DNA of 64,000 nt from Phoenix dactylifera (GCF_009389715.1 NC_052399.1:31071146-31135145); one strand, 5' to 3'; numbered from the stretch's first letter, positions 47,180 through 59,288 are shown. The notes: generated from the sequence alone by a model not told the origin. A program made the numbers and translations.

Positions 47180-47410
47180 TTAGAGACGACTCGAATAAGT
47201 TTCAGAGTCGGCTCCTAAGGGGGAGTCGACTCGCGCATTTGCAGGAGTCGACTCGCAAAGATGGCAGCAGAGGGGGAGTCGACTCTCATATAGTCGGGAG
47301 TCGACTCGAGGTCTACAGGCGCATAAGGAGAGTCGACTCGCGCATATTCTGGAGTCGACTCGAGGTCGAGTCGACTCGCGACTCAGTGGAGTCGACTCGC
47401 AGTCGGGATC
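47180..47410. repeat. second GAGTCGACTC cluster between pol and the extra ORF
   Basis: About eight copies of gagtcgactcg within 230 bp, with shorter spacing than in the LTR. It lies in the untranslated stretch before the extra ORF, where a promoter or leader for that ORF could be. Confidence 0.85.
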
Positions 47411-47645
47411 CGACTTTTTAACCCTAACTTTGTCGTTTCAAAAACACTTCTTTCTCAGCCGCCACTGTTCACAAGCCCTAGAGCCGACTCCTAGGTCGTC
47501 CCCGGTCGTCCCAAAGGCCTTTTTCCGTCGATTTTTCACCGTCCCTTAGGGTTTTCCTCCCTTCCTAGGTCGTCCCCGGTCGTTCCCAAGCCTTCTCCGT
47601 CGACCTTTCACCATCCTTTAGGTTTTCATCCCGTTCTAGGTCATT

Positions 47646-49178
47646 ATGCCGCGTAAAACCGTAGTCCGGAAGAGGTCCCGACCCGAGGCCGGTCCCGAGA
47701 GGCGCTCCAAGGCTCGGCACGATCCCGCGAGGCCACAACCTCCGGCTCGTTCCCCGCCAAGGGCGGTTCCCGCGAGGCCATTAGCCGGGAAGGCCGTCAC
47801 CACCGGGAGATATGTCGACTTCGACTATCTCTCCCGAGAAGGGTTCACTATAAGTGATAGACTTAGGGCCCAGGGCTTAGAGTACTTCCTCACCTTAGAT
47901 CTCCCCACATATCCAGGGCTCATTAGAGAGTTTTACGGTACCGTCCATCGGGGAGATGGGGGTATCGAGGGCACGGTAGCCGGTGTCCCTCTGTTCATTA
48001 CGGAGGATCTTATTGCCCACATCCTCCACCTTCCACTAGTAGGGGTGGCTCCCACACATCCCGAGGACAGGGTTGAGGCCCTTACGGCCATTCTAGGGCA
48101 TCCACCCCAGTCACCCTTAGACGAGGTATCCGCTAGCTCACTTCCGATTGAGATGCGGATCCTCCTAAGTATATTGTCTAGGTCCATCTTCCCTAAGACC
48201 GGGAGATTTGACTTTGTATCTGAGAGAGACCTAGCTCTCATGTTCTACATGCTTCATGACACCCCAATCAACTTCCCCAAACTCATATATCGATACATGT
48301 GTGAGCCACTAGACAGACCTAGGCTCACTTTGCCCTACGGTATGGTCTTCACCTTGTTATTTAGGGAGTACGAGATTCCTATCCCTGAGGGGGAACCCTT
48401 TCGCGCATTGCGATGGACTGATCGCACGCGTGCAGGGACCCTACACAGGATGGGATTTCGGAAGAGAGAGGGGACATGGGTTAGGAAGTCTTCCATCACC
48501 ACACAGACCACCAGACCTTCCCCCAGTCCTGAGCCAGACTCTGACCTTTCCGACTTACCAGACTTTCCATCCACTTCTGCTCCTACCACCTCCGCCGGAC
48601 CCTCCTCCTCGGCTCCACCATCCATGGAGGTCCGCATCGCTCCTGAGCAGCTCCGGGAGCTGCGGCAGGAGATAATCCGAGATCTGAGGGATGAGTTGCT
48701 TCGGGAGCTCCGAGGTTCGGTGCCTGCTCCCTCTCCCGCTCCGTCTTCAGCGTTGGTCCCTTCCCTGACGGCCGTGACTGACATGACGGCTCATGTGCGG
48801 GAAGAGATCTACAACATGAGGACTTTGCTCCAGGCCCAGTTTCATAGCATGAGTGAGGTCACGAGCACCACTCGACAGATGAGGGAGGACATCGGTCGTG
48901 ACATGCACACCACTACCGAGGGGGCCGAGCGCTTGTCGAATGTGCTCATCGACAAGCTGGACGCACTTCAGACGTCGGTGACTGAGCTCTCTACTACACA
49001 TAGCAGAGCCACTTCGTCCATTATCACTCAGCTCGGGCATGTTACAGATGCAGTCACCCTCCTCATAGAGCAGAGCAGATTGAGAGGAGGAGCTACATCC
49101 TCAAGAGGAGGAGCCACGTCCTCGAGAGGAGGAGATACATCTTCGAGAGGAGGAGCTACATCCTCGAGGAGACCATAG
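47646..49178 (+). CDS. Element 2 additional ORF (510 codons), function unknown
   Basis: The start MPRKTVVRKRSRPEAGPERR is very basic and Arg/Pro-rich (residues 1-50). A folded-looking region follows (about 55-280: YVDFDYLSREGFTISDRL, YPGLIREFYGTV, GVPLFITEDLIAHILHLPLV). It resembles the plant 'putative transposon protein' type seen in retrotransposon extra ORFs (perhaps Pfam Transposase_32; not checked). Next are a Pro/Ser linker (285-325), a coiled coil (about 330-365: LRELRQEIIRDLRDELLREL), further helices to 470, and a C-terminal RGGATSS repeat encoded by 18-bp units.

No signal peptide or membrane segment is visible, so 'envelope-like' does not fit this copy. GC content is clearly higher than in gag and pol, suggesting a separate origin. 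Confidence 0.8.
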   Translation: MPRKTVVRKRSRPEAGPERRSKARHDPARPQPPARSPPRAVPARPLAGKAVTTGRYVDFDYLSREGFTISDRLRAQGLEYFLTLDLPTYPGLIREFYGTVHRGDGGIEGTVAGVPLFITEDLIAHILHLPLVGVAPTHPEDRVEALTAILGHPPQSPLDEVSASSLPIEMRILLSILSRSIFPKTGRFDFVSERDLALMFYMLHDTPINFPKLIYRYMCEPLDRPRLTLPYGMVFTLLFREYEIPIPEGEPFRALRWTDRTRAGTLHRMGFRKREGTWVRKSSITTQTTRPSPSPEPDSDLSDLPDFPSTSAPTTSAGPSSSAPPSMEVRIAPEQLRELRQEIIRDLRDELLRELRGSVPAPSPAPSSALVPSLTAVTDMTAHVREEIYNMRTLLQAQFHSMSEVTSTTRQMREDIGRDMHTTTEGAERLSNVLIDKLDALQTSVTELSTTHSRATSSIITQLGHVTDAVTLLIEQSRLRGGATSSRGGATSSRGGDTSSRGGATSSRRP

Positions 49179-49356
49179 CTACTTTTTGTGTTTTGTTTTG
49201 ACTGTATTGTTTTGCCTTATTTTTTTTGTACTCTCAAATGTATTTACATGTAAATCAATACAATGAGTAGCCATATTTTCTTCAATTCTGTGCCATTTGA
49301 TGATTGATTGGTTGTGCCATTGATTGTGTGTGCTTACCTTCTTTTTGATACGATGA

Positions 49357-49918
49357 CAAAAAGGGGGAGAAATATGTATAAAATATATAAAAGGAATCAA
49401 TGAAAATCAAAAAAAACTGTTAAAACACACAAAATTTGTTCTAAGTGGATTTGGTACCTCGAGGCTCATTATCTCTCTTTTGGGGCTCCTAATGGAGTAA
49501 TCTCCAGAATCTATTCAAGGGATATTCGAAGATTAGCTGAATCCTACTCAAGAACAAATTGACAGATTTTTCCCTCTAAAAACAAAAAATTCCGTTCAAA
49601 AACTTCAAAGCATTAAAAGGAAATTCAGAGAATCAAAACATAGTAGAATGCATATGTTAAGGGGGAGAATCTGAATATTAATCAAGCTAAATCATTAAAG
49701 ATATATAAGCCAAACAATTGATTGTATAATATGAAGGCTTATATAATTCCAAATGAAAGGGGAGCTTTAACTCCGAAATTTATTGTTTCACTCCTTTCAA
49801 GCTTGGATAAATTGAATTACCAGACATTTGAATTCAATTATGGATTTTATTTCATTGTTTATTGAGCAATTCACTTTACATATACTCAATGTTTTGTCAT
49901 CATCAAAAAGGGGGAGAT
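49357..49918 (+). promoter_or_regulatory. Element 2 polypurine tracts (three PPT-like motifs)
   Basis: caaaaagggggaga at 49357-49370, taagggggaga at 49658-49668 and aaaaagggggagat at 49905-49918. Only the last abuts the 3' LTR. Multiple PPTs are reported for Sireviruses. The stretch between them has no gene. Confidence 0.75.
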
Positions 49919-51782
49919 TGTGGAGTGATTGATTAAAACCCTATTTGATTTTGATGAGCTCAAAGCATTTGAGTATATCTCTTGCTTACTAATGAATTCA
50001 ATTAAGTGTTTCAGTGAAAATCTTGTCTAAGTGTCTCTAGACTTGGTTCATAATATTTTGGATAAGTTAAGAAGTCAGCCTGAACCAAAGTCTGAGACTC
50101 GAGTCGACTCCAGAGTATCACGAGTCGACTCCAAGCGTATCAAGTTCACTGGCACGGGCTCGAGTCGACTCCGGATAAGTACGAGTCGACTCCGACTTAG
50201 AACAGACAGACGAACAGAAAGCATCAACTCAAAACCTGTTAGCGAGTCGACTCCTGAAGTGTGCGAGTCGACTCCGATGTTCACCGAGTCGACTCCAGGG
50301 TAGCAAGAGTCGACTCCAAGGAGCCACAGGCAGAAAAGTCAGAGAGCAGTTTTCGGGTCTGAGATTCGAGTCGACTCCCATGGAACGCGAGTCGACTCCG
50401 ATGGTTGGCAAGTCGACTTCAAAGAAAGTGAGAGTCGACTCTCAGAGGAACACAAGGAAAAAGTCAGAGAACGTTTTTCGAACTCTGAGATTCGAGTCGA
50501 CTCCCGCAATACGCGAGTCGACTCCGAGACTCCGCAACCACAAAGAAGACAGAAGACCAATTTACTGTCTCTGAGATTCGAGTCGACTCCCAGACAGCTA
50601 GAGTCGACTCCAAGGCAGCTCTACATCAAAAAGACAGAAGACAGTGTTTCGGAAACTGAGAGCCGAGTCGACTCCGGGGAAGTTCGAGTCGACTCCAAGA
50701 CTGGACGAGGCAAAAGACAGAAGATAGGGAGTTCGGGCTCTGAGCGCCGAGTCGACTCCCCGGATTGTCGAGTCGACTCGAGTGGACCAAATTCAAAAAT
50801 AGATCCACGGACTCCATGGGATGAGCCGACTCCGAGAAAGCCAAGTCAGCTCCAGAAGTTGGCGAGTCGACTCCAGGTCAAGACGAGTCGACTCCCAGCC
50901 TAAGAGGCTACTTTAATTCAAATCCGAAACAGTTGCCGAGTTGACTCCAGAAAAGCATGAGTCGACTCCCGCTACAGCCGAGTCGACTCCTGATCGCGCG
51001 AGTCAACTCCAACCCACCAACGGACACATTGTCAGGGTGTACAGAGTGTGCAGAACGGGCAGAAAAAGCTCTCTAACGGCTAGTTTCCGTGGGGGTTGGT
51101 TTAAATAGCCACAGAGGACTGTAGCAAAGCAGAGAACAACCATTCCACTCCAAGTAATCAAGCTTTCAATCTCTGCAACTTGTTCTTCAACGAAAAAGAG
51201 GGAAGAGCAGCATTAACTGCATCCACCTACTTCTTCCCAACATTGAAAGAGCCTCCTCCTGCATTCAAGTCGACTACACATTCAAGAGGAGACCCGAAGT
51301 TCAAGAAGCCCTTCCTCTTCTCCAACTTAAAAGCGTTTGAGGGCTCTTAACTTCGTTATTGTTCATATTGCCATTTATCTGCTTTTGAGAAGCTGTATTT
51401 TTCTGTTTGTTCTTTTCATCTACACATTGTCTTTGCTTGGTTCAATCGGGGGATTGAATCAAGGGTATAGAGGTTGGTTGGTGAGCCGAGTGTAAAACCA
51501 ACGTGTAAGGGTTCGATTGTGATCCTGGGAAAACAATCGGGGTTGGTTCTAGTCGGTGAGCCTGGGAAAACCGACCGAGTTCGTTGTGAGCTCGTAAAAC
51601 AACAAGTTTGGTTGTGAGCTTGGAAAACAACCGGCTGTAATCCAAGGGGTTATAGTGAATTCCCAAGTGAGACTTGGGGAGTGGACGTAGGAGCAAGGGT
51701 TAGCTCCGAACCACTATAAAACTTGGTGTTTGTGATTGATTGTCTCTCTTTCTCTTACTCTCATATCACTCATAGCACATAG
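49919..51782 (+). repeat. Element 2 3' LTR, first part
   Basis: Matches 40110 onward without length differences. Broken after catag (51778-51782), the target duplication of element 3. The remaining 114 bp continue at 59170-59283, giving 1,978 bp in total, the same length as the 5' LTR. Confidence 0.93.
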
Positions 51783-53725
51783 TGATAAGTGCTAAATAAT
51801 GCATAAATTAATATCTTATTCATAGCACTTATCATTATTTTAATTGACATATTTGGTCAAGTTAACCATAAAAGATGTGCTACCCTCATCATTGCATTTT
51901 AATAATTATAAGAGGTGATTCGAGTTGATTTAATTATTTAATGATTAAGTCTAATGTGTGCAGGTCACGTCTGCAGCTGAACCTGTGCTTAGTAATTAAT
52001 GCTCCAAGTTTGATCCCAGCTGTCCCATGTTGATCTCCCAATATCTTAGCTCACAGATCCGTTTCATTACTCTCCCAACTTCCTTATTTCTTTCAACATT
52101 GGGCTCAACAACCGACTCCCTTATTCCTTCCAAACCAAGTCCCTTCCCCATTTAAAAATAAAAAAATAAATAACACTCCAGCCTTCATTCGGACCCAAAA
52201 CGGGACTAAGGAACATAACCACAACCCAGCATCCTCTTCCTTCGGGATAAAGCTCTAGCTCATCCCATCTTTTCCGTGATCACTTCCCAGCTCAGTCCTC
52301 CCGTATTTTCACGTCTAATCCTCCTAGCGGAACAACCTTGCATCCTTATCCCCTGTTTTGGAACAGAGTAACAGCCTATCCACGCTCATTTCAGCCGAGA
52401 AACCTCTCACGTCCAAGCTTCCGTTTCTCTTCCAAAGAACAAACCCACCGATCCTCATCTTCTTCCGTGATTCACCCTAATCTACTCTCAACTGTGAGCA
52501 ACATCCCTTCCGCATACAAAGCCCCAACGCATCTTCTCGTTGCTCCATTTCTTCCGGATCGATCCCAACTCCCCATCCGCGATCATCTCCCAGCATTTGT
52601 TAGCAACCCGAGCTTCACGTTTCTCCCTCCCGTTTGCGGATCAAGCCAGCCTCCATCTCTCTCCGCGTCTGGAAGCTAACAGCTCCACACTGATTCTCCA
52701 TGAATCACGGATCCGATTCCATCATCCCAACTCCTCTGTTATCAGCCGAACTCCCATCCTCATACCGTTCAACAACCGAGATCCCAAAACCAAGCACAGC
52801 TCCCAGCTCACCAAACCAACCGAGTTCCGAAATCCTTTCAAACGCTCATGAGATAAGATCAAATCCCATGCATCATCCTCCCCTGTTTCAGCAACAAAAC
52901 AAAGCCAACGGCAGCATCCACCGAATCTCCCGCGTCTGCAGTTCAAGGGATCAACTCCCAGTTCTTCCCAGCATCCGCAATACAAGGTTCATCAGCTATA
53001 TTCCGTTCCCAACCTCTTCATCTCCGCTAGATCTCCTCCCAGCTTCCGCTAGATCCCGTTCGACAACCACCCACGGATAGCTCCTTCCGAACTCCCCTGC
53101 ATTCACGAGATCCAAACAGAGTCATCCTCATCCCGCTATCAGCCGTGTCCACCGTTCACAGCTCCGAGATCTTCTCCAAATCCCAGCGTCTTCTTTCCTT
53201 CCGCGTCCGAGATTTTCTCCGCTGCATCCCAACGCAGATGAGCTCGGATCGGATTGATCCCAATCATCTGCGGTTCATCTCCCAGCCATCAACCGAATCC
53301 AAACCCCCAGCCGCGTTCTCCTCTTCCGAACCAAGCTAACCTTCTTTTGGATTAACCCCAACGTCCCATGATCCTCTCCGAGTCTCCTGCTCCCAGCCGA
53401 ACAGAGCCACGTCGCCAGCCGCGTCCGAGATCCTCTCAGTCCACGTCCTCGCCATCCGAGCTCCAAGCAACCTCCTGCGACTTTGGCGGGATTCATCCTC
53501 ATCTCAACCGAGAAGAGAGAAGGAGGGAGAGCCTATATAAAGAAGAGTTCTTCTCTTTCGGAGGAATGAATTCCCTCACAGGCCAATCCCACGGGAAGAA
53601 AGAAAAAGTAAAGGGAGAGAGTAGTTTGGTTATTTTGGGAATAACTTCCCATGTATATAAAAATATAAGATTGAAGTGCTGAGGGAGAAAGAAAGGGAGC
53701 TGATCATGAAGGAAGAGACGGGAGC
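51783..53725 (+). repeat. Element 3 5' LTR, 3'-truncated
   Basis: Pairs with 56565-58515. Nearly all differences are one-base indels in homopolymers. The junction to gag is at ggagc|tagaattcc (53725). Open frames on both strands are incidental. Confidence 0.9.
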
Positions 53726-53726
53726 T

Positions 53727-55020
53727 AGAATTCCCCAGCACCCCAAAGAAACACAGCCTTTGAGGAGAAAGTGTTGACCTCCCTTCAAGGTTTGGAAACC
53801 ATTACACAATTGGTGCACTCTCACACGCAATCTATCGCCAAGCTAGAATCCCAAATGGGGCAACTAGCTAATGCACTGAACAAGCGAGAGGAAGGAAAGC
53901 TTCCAAGCCAACCAGTGAGTAATCCTAGGGGACAATACATGGCTCAAGAAAATCAACCGAATACAATTCATCATGAACAGGCCAATGCTTTGACTACCCT
54001 AAGGAGTGGACGTGTAGTAGACAATAAGATTGGGAAGGGTAACAATAAAGAAGGTAAAAAGGAAGAGCAAAATGTATCACATGACAATCCAAAACCTTCT
54101 TCTTCTTCAGCTCTTCCAGCTTCGGCCAAAACTCACATCCCGAAGGCCCCATTTCCTGATGCTCTCAATTCACCCTCTCCCTTTGGCAAAAAAGAAACTT
54201 CACTAGAGGAGATGATGGAGGTTTTCAAACAAGTCAAAATCAACCTCCCACTTCTTGATGCTATTAGACAAGTTCCATCTTATGCCAAATTTCTCAAAGA
54301 CCTTTGTACACAGAAACGACAATCTAGGACTCATGTGCCTAAAAAGGTCTTCCTGACTGAACAAGTAAGCTCCATCCTTCAGCACAAAACCCCTCCTAAG
54401 TTCAAAGATCCTGGTGCCCCTACCATCTCTTGTGTGGTAGGAGACAATCCTATTGATCGAGCATTATTAGATCTAGGGGCGAGTGTTAACCTCCTTCCTT
54501 ATTCAGTCTATGAAAAGTTCGGATTAGGTGAATTGAAGCCTACCTCGGTGTCCCTACAGTTGGCTGATCGATCTGTTAAAATACCACGAGGAACAATTGA
54601 AGATGTCCTAGTCAAGGTCGACAAATTTTATTTTCCAGTCGATTTCATCGTCTTGATATGGAACCTGTGCCCAATCTTAAGAAACAGATCTCCATAATTC
54701 TTGGTCGTCCCTTTCTAGCCACAGCCAATGCATGTATTAACTGTAGAACGGGGGTGATGAATATATCCTTTGGAAATATGAAGGTTAAGTTAAATATATT
54801 TCATGCCTCTGATCAACCCGCAAAGGAAGTTGAGTGCTTCCTAATAGATAAAATGGGCGATCTTCCTTATATTTTAGCAGATGACCCTCTGAAAACACGC
54901 TTGACCCATTTTGACGTTACTATAGAAAAGGCCATAGAAGCAGTCAACTCTGTGCCCGACAATCAGTTTCCCATGAATTTTCTTCCTTGGAGAACCCCGC
55001 ATGAACCTGGTATGATTTGA
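53727..55020 (+). pseudogene. Element 3 gag C-terminus and protease fragment
   Basis: Begins at the deletion junction and reads KVLTSLQGLETITQLVHSHT, SIAKLESQMGQLANALNKRE, then a hydrophilic linker, then AIRQVPSYAKFLKDLCTQKR. It continues into the aspartic protease: RALLDLGASVNLLPYSVYEK (catalytic D at about 54470, DLGAS in place of the usual DSGA type, common in plant gypsy elements) and LGRPFLATANACINC. A one-base frame break at about 54655 lies in 'cttgatatgg'. The order and text match plant Athila/Tat-like Ty3/gypsy elements. No polymerase follows; the frame closes at 55020. Confidence 0.85.
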
Positions 55021-56564
55021 TAAGGATGCACTGCGTCTGGCTGAAGACGTTAAACTTAGCGCTTGTTGGGAGGCAACCCAATTTTCATAGGTTATTTTTG
55101 CATATTTTCTTGTCGCATTTTTTTATTTTCTTAACAGGATCCCTCATATTACTGATGCAACTACAGTAAAATGCTTCTATCCTCCATATGCATCATATTT
55201 TCGTCCAAAATAAAAAAAAATAAAACAAAAAAAATAATAATAATATAATATTCAAAAAAAAATTCATCAAAAAAAAAAAAAAAAAACATTGAGGACAATG
55301 TCTGATCTAGGTTGGGGGGTATAGGATTCGAATTTTTGAAGGAAGAAATTTTCGCCATTGAATTTCAAAAAAAAAAGAAGTGAATTTCAAAAAAAAAAAA
55401 AAAAAAAAAACCTAATTTCTATGCTTTAGTGCTGAAATGATAAACACACAAAGTATATAAAATCTAAAAAGCCCAATAACTAGTCAGGAGTAAGTCAATT
55501 TGAGTTCTTTTTATTAAATATTCCCTTTAGCGAGTTGTAAGATAATTTTTATTTTGGAATTTCACAACACACATGGCCTGCACTACTAAGGATTAGGTTC
55601 AACATTATGTTGCTAAGTCTAGTAGCAACCTTGAGTCCTGATGAATCATTCCTATCTAATTCGCTATTATTAAAAAAAAAGAAACAAAAAAGAAAAAAGA
55701 AGCGAATTTAATCAGGTACAATCGAAAAGGGCTACCTATTGTCAAAGGTCAGCGGGCTTGTAATGAGGAACCCGAGCATAGGTCCGTAGGGGAGTCTTGA
55801 TGCCTAACACCTTATGCCATCTGGTGTGGGAGTGTTGACTGAATGCTCGTTACATGGAGGAATCATTACAAGAGTAAAAGTGCATAATAAATATAAAATA
55901 AAAAAAATATAATAAAAAATAAAAAAAATTATTAAAAAAAAAAGAAGAGAAAAAGAGAAAATAATATTGACCTTGAAAAAGACGATAGTGTGAAAGCCGT
56001 CGTTGTAAAAATTCGAGTAAACTGGAATATTACAGATAAAGCCCATGAGGTATTAAAGTAAAACATCCACAACTCTCGAAATCCTGCAAGATAGGATGAT
56101 TTTGAATCAGTGATTAAGTCTTATCTGACCAATTCTTGGAAACTACTAGTTTTTAGCAATATTTTGGAGAATCTAAAGCCTTAGCTTGTGTATGGTCCAG
56201 ACATCACCGAGCACCCAAATATAAATTAGCCTTACAACTCTCTAACGGAAACTTAATGACTTCAACTTAAGTTGCATACTGACCTAGATTTGGGCTGACT
56301 TAGTAATTAAAACTTTGTGTACTTTGAAATTCTTGGCATTAATGCATTTGAAATTAGATTTTATAAACAATAAAATAAATTTCTTTCGACTGCAGTTTGT
56401 GGGTATTTGAGCCGGAAACCCTCACGAGACAAAACTCGTCCACTAGGGCCACCTAGGGGTTTAAAGCCTTATTGCATACGGTAAATGCAATCGCGATTCC
56501 TGCGAAAGTGAGTTAGTTTTTTTTTATTTTGCTCGAGGACTAGCAAAATGTAGGTTGGGGGGTG
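55021..56564 (+). other. Element 3 3' untranslated region with two PPT-like motifs
   Basis: Contains 'gggaggcaaccca' and 'cattgaggacaatg' motifs typical of the 3' region of plant gypsy elements. Long A/T-rich runs lie at 55195-55410 and 55895-55960. PPT-like aggttggggggt occurs at 55309-55320 and ggttggggggtg at 56553-56564, the latter abutting the 3' LTR. Confidence 0.65.
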
Positions 56565-59164
56565 TGATAAGTGCTAAATAATGCATAAATTAATATCTTA
56601 TTCATAGCACTTATCATTATTTTAATTGACATATTTGGTCAAGGTTAACCATAAAAGATGTGCTACCCTCATCATTGCATTTTAATAATTATAAGAGGTG
56701 ATTCGAGTTGATTTAATTATTTAATGATTAAGTCTAATGTGTGCAGGTCACGTCTGCAGCTGAACCTGTGCTTAGTAATTAATGCTCCAAGTTTGATCCC
56801 AGCTGTTCCCATGTTGATCTCCCAATATCTTAGCTCACAGATCCGTTTCATTACTCTCCCAACTTCCTTATTTCTTTCAACATTGGGCTCAACAACCGAC
56901 TCCCTTATTCCTTCCAACCAAGTCCCTTCCCCATTTAAAAATAAAAAATAAATAACACTCCAGCCTTCATTCGGACCCAAAACGCGGACTAAGGAACATA
57001 ACCACAACCCAGCATCCTCTTCCCTTCGGGATAAAGCTCTAGCTCATCCCATCTTTTCCGTGATCACTTCCCCAGCTCAGTCCTCCCGTATTTTCACGTC
57101 TAATCCTCCTAGCGGAACAACCTTGCATCCTTATCCCCTGTTTTGGAACAGAGTAACAGCCTATCCACGCTCATTTCAGCCGAGAACCTCTCACGTCCAA
57201 GCTTCCGTTTCTCTTCCAAAGAACAAACCCCACCGATCCTCATCTTCTTCCGTGATTCACCCTAATCTACTCTCAACTGTGAGCAACATCCCTTCCGCAT
57301 ACAAAGCCCCAACGCATCTTCTCGTTGCTCCATTTCTTCCGGATCGATCCCAACTCCCCATCCGCGATCATCTCCCAGCATTTTGTTAGCAACCCGAGCT
57401 TCACGTTTCTCCCTCCCGTTTGCGGGATCAAGCCAGCCTCCATCTCTCTCCGCGTCTGGAAGCTAACAGCTCCACACTGATTCTCCATGAATCACGGATC
57501 CGATTCCATCATCCCAACTCCTCTGTTATCAGCCGAACTCCCATCCTCATACCGTTCAACAACCGAGATCCCAAAACCAAGCACAGCTCCCAGCTCACCA
57601 AACCAACCGAGTTCCGAAATCCTTTCAAACGCTCATGAGATAAGATCAAATCCCATGCATCATCCTCCCCTGTTTCAGCAACAAAACAAAGCCACGGCAG
57701 CATCCACCGAATCTCCCGCGTCTGCAGTTCAAGGGATCAACTTCCCAGTTCTTCCCAGCATCCGCAATACAAGGTTCATCAGCTATATTCCGTTCCCAAC
57801 CTCTTCATCTCCGCTAGATTCTCCTCCCAGCTTCCGCTAGATCCCGTTTCGACAACCACCCACGGATAGCTCCTTCCGAACTCCCCTGCATTCACGAGAT
57901 CCAAACAGAGTCATCCTCATCCCGCTATCAGCCGTGTCCACCGTTCACAGCTCCGAGATCTTCTCCAAATCCCAGCGTCTTCTTCCTTCCGCGTCCGAGA
58001 TTTTCTCCGCTGCATCCCAACGCAGATGAGCTCGGATCGGATTGATCCCAATCATCTGCGGTTCATCTCCCAGCCATCAACCGAATCCAAACCCCCAGCC
58101 CGCGTTCTCCTCTTCCGAACCAAGCTAACCTTCTTTTGGATTAACCCCAACGTCCCATGATCCTCTCCGAGTCTCCTGCTCCCAGCCGAACAGAGCCACG
58201 TCGCCAGCCGCGTCCGAGATCCTCTCAGTCCACGTCCTCGCCATCCGAGCTCCAAGCAACCTCCTGCGACTTTTGGCGGGATTCATCCTCATCTCAACCG
58301 AGAAGAGAGAAGGAGGGAGAGCTATATAAAGAAGAGTTCTTCTCTTTCGGAGGAATGAATTCCCTCACAGGCCAATCCCACGGGAAGAAAGAAAAAGTAA
58401 AGGGAGAGAGTAGTTTGGTTATTTTGGGGAATAACTTCCCATGTATATAAAAATATAAGATTGAAGTGCTGAGGGAGAAAGAAAGGGAGCTGATCATGAA
58501 GGAAGAGACGGGAGCCCGCTGCTGTGCTGCTGCTGCCGCCCACAACTTCATGGAAGGCTGATTTCTTCACTAGGGCTGGATGTAGCCCTAACAAAGGGCC
58601 AAGGGTTTTTATATTTTATTTATATTCTTGGAGTTGTATGAACTTATTGGTTTATAATGGATATCTTTCTTTGAATCATATTTAATTTCTGTGATTTTTA
58701 AGTATGATATTCGTACAACTGTTCTTCATGATCACTCAGTAAATATAAGATAGTCCATGCTTAGGAAAGATGCGATGTGCTACCACCTTAGATTAGGGTA
58801 GACATTTCATGCCAACCGAAGATGGATTATGCCCAAATTACTTTTGTGAATTTTATTTAAATGCTTATTAGGCTTGTAGCCAATTTGCATGTTTATCCAA
58901 GAATAAATTAAAATATAAATAACCCTTGTTCCCGATATTAGTGGTGAATTCCTTGCCCTAGGTTTCCCAAACTGATATCTTTTTAATTGGCATTTTTGCT
59001 TTATTAAAATTCCTTAGTTTAATTTTCTTCACCAACTCTTCCTTTTTAAATATTTTATTTTTTTAAAAGAAAAATAACTGTACCCCAATCCCCTGTGGAT
59101 CGATATCCGTAATCACTATCCTACTAGATACGTGCTATTGCGTGGTCTTTAAAGTTGACTATCA
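56565..59164 (+). repeat. Element 3 3' LTR (2,600 bp)
   Basis: The full-length copy. A short 'agctatataaag' TATA-like sequence lies at about 58320, with an RNA leader-like purine-rich stretch after it. Its last 649 bp (58516-59164) are missing from the 5' LTR. Confidence 0.9.
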
Positions 59165-59169
59165 CATAG

Positions 59170-59283
59170 CAATTAATCGAACAACTTGCAATAGCTTTAA
59201 TTAGTCATCCACATCGTTTTAAATTGTAAGATTATTTTAAAACCAATTCACCCCTCCCTCTTGGGTTGTCTATCTGGGCAACA
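59170..59283 (+). repeat. Element 2 3' LTR, last part
   Basis: Continues the element 2 LTR after the catag duplication (59165-59169) and ends gggcaaca. Confidence 0.9.
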
Positions 59284-59288
59284 TCCTT

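Larger units (their letters stand above)
51783..59164 (+). mobile_element. Element 3: internally deleted Ty3/gypsy element
   Basis: Bounded by TGATAAGTGC...GACTATCA and target duplication catag (51778-51782 and 59165-59169), 7,382 bp in all. The 3' LTR is 2,600 bp. The 5' LTR is cut after 1,943 bp and joined directly to gag, so the last 649 bp of LTR, the PBS and the start of gag are gone. Only the gag C-terminus and protease remain; reverse transcriptase, RNase H and integrase are absent. It cannot be reverse transcribed in this form, so the deletion came after insertion or is an assembly error. Confidence 0.9.
40110..59283 (+). mobile_element. Element 2: Sirevirus-type Ty1/copia with extra ORF
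   Basis: Bounded by TGTGGAGTG...GGGCAACA and the 5-bp target duplication tcctt (40105-40109 and 59284-59288). The empty site is visible in the 5' LTR of element 1. Without element 3 it is about 11.8 kb, with LTRs of 1,978 bp each. Sirevirus (Maximus/SIRE) traits seen: long gag with two zinc knuckles, gag and pol in different frames, an additional ORF after pol, several PPT-like motifs, and palindromic repeats in the LTR. It appears young and nearly intact. Confidence 0.93.

Noticed and set aside
47646..49178. Calling the extra ORF an envelope protein
   Set aside because: No signal peptide, membrane helix or fusion-like segment is visible.
52338..53682. Several Pro/Ser-rich open frames in the element 3 LTR
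   Set aside because: They lie inside an LTR, overlap in multiple frames, and shift between the two LTR copies because of one-base indels.
53727..55020. An endogenous plant pararetrovirus
   Set aside because: No movement protein or coat motifs; flanking LTRs and a target duplication show a Ty3/gypsy retrotransposon.
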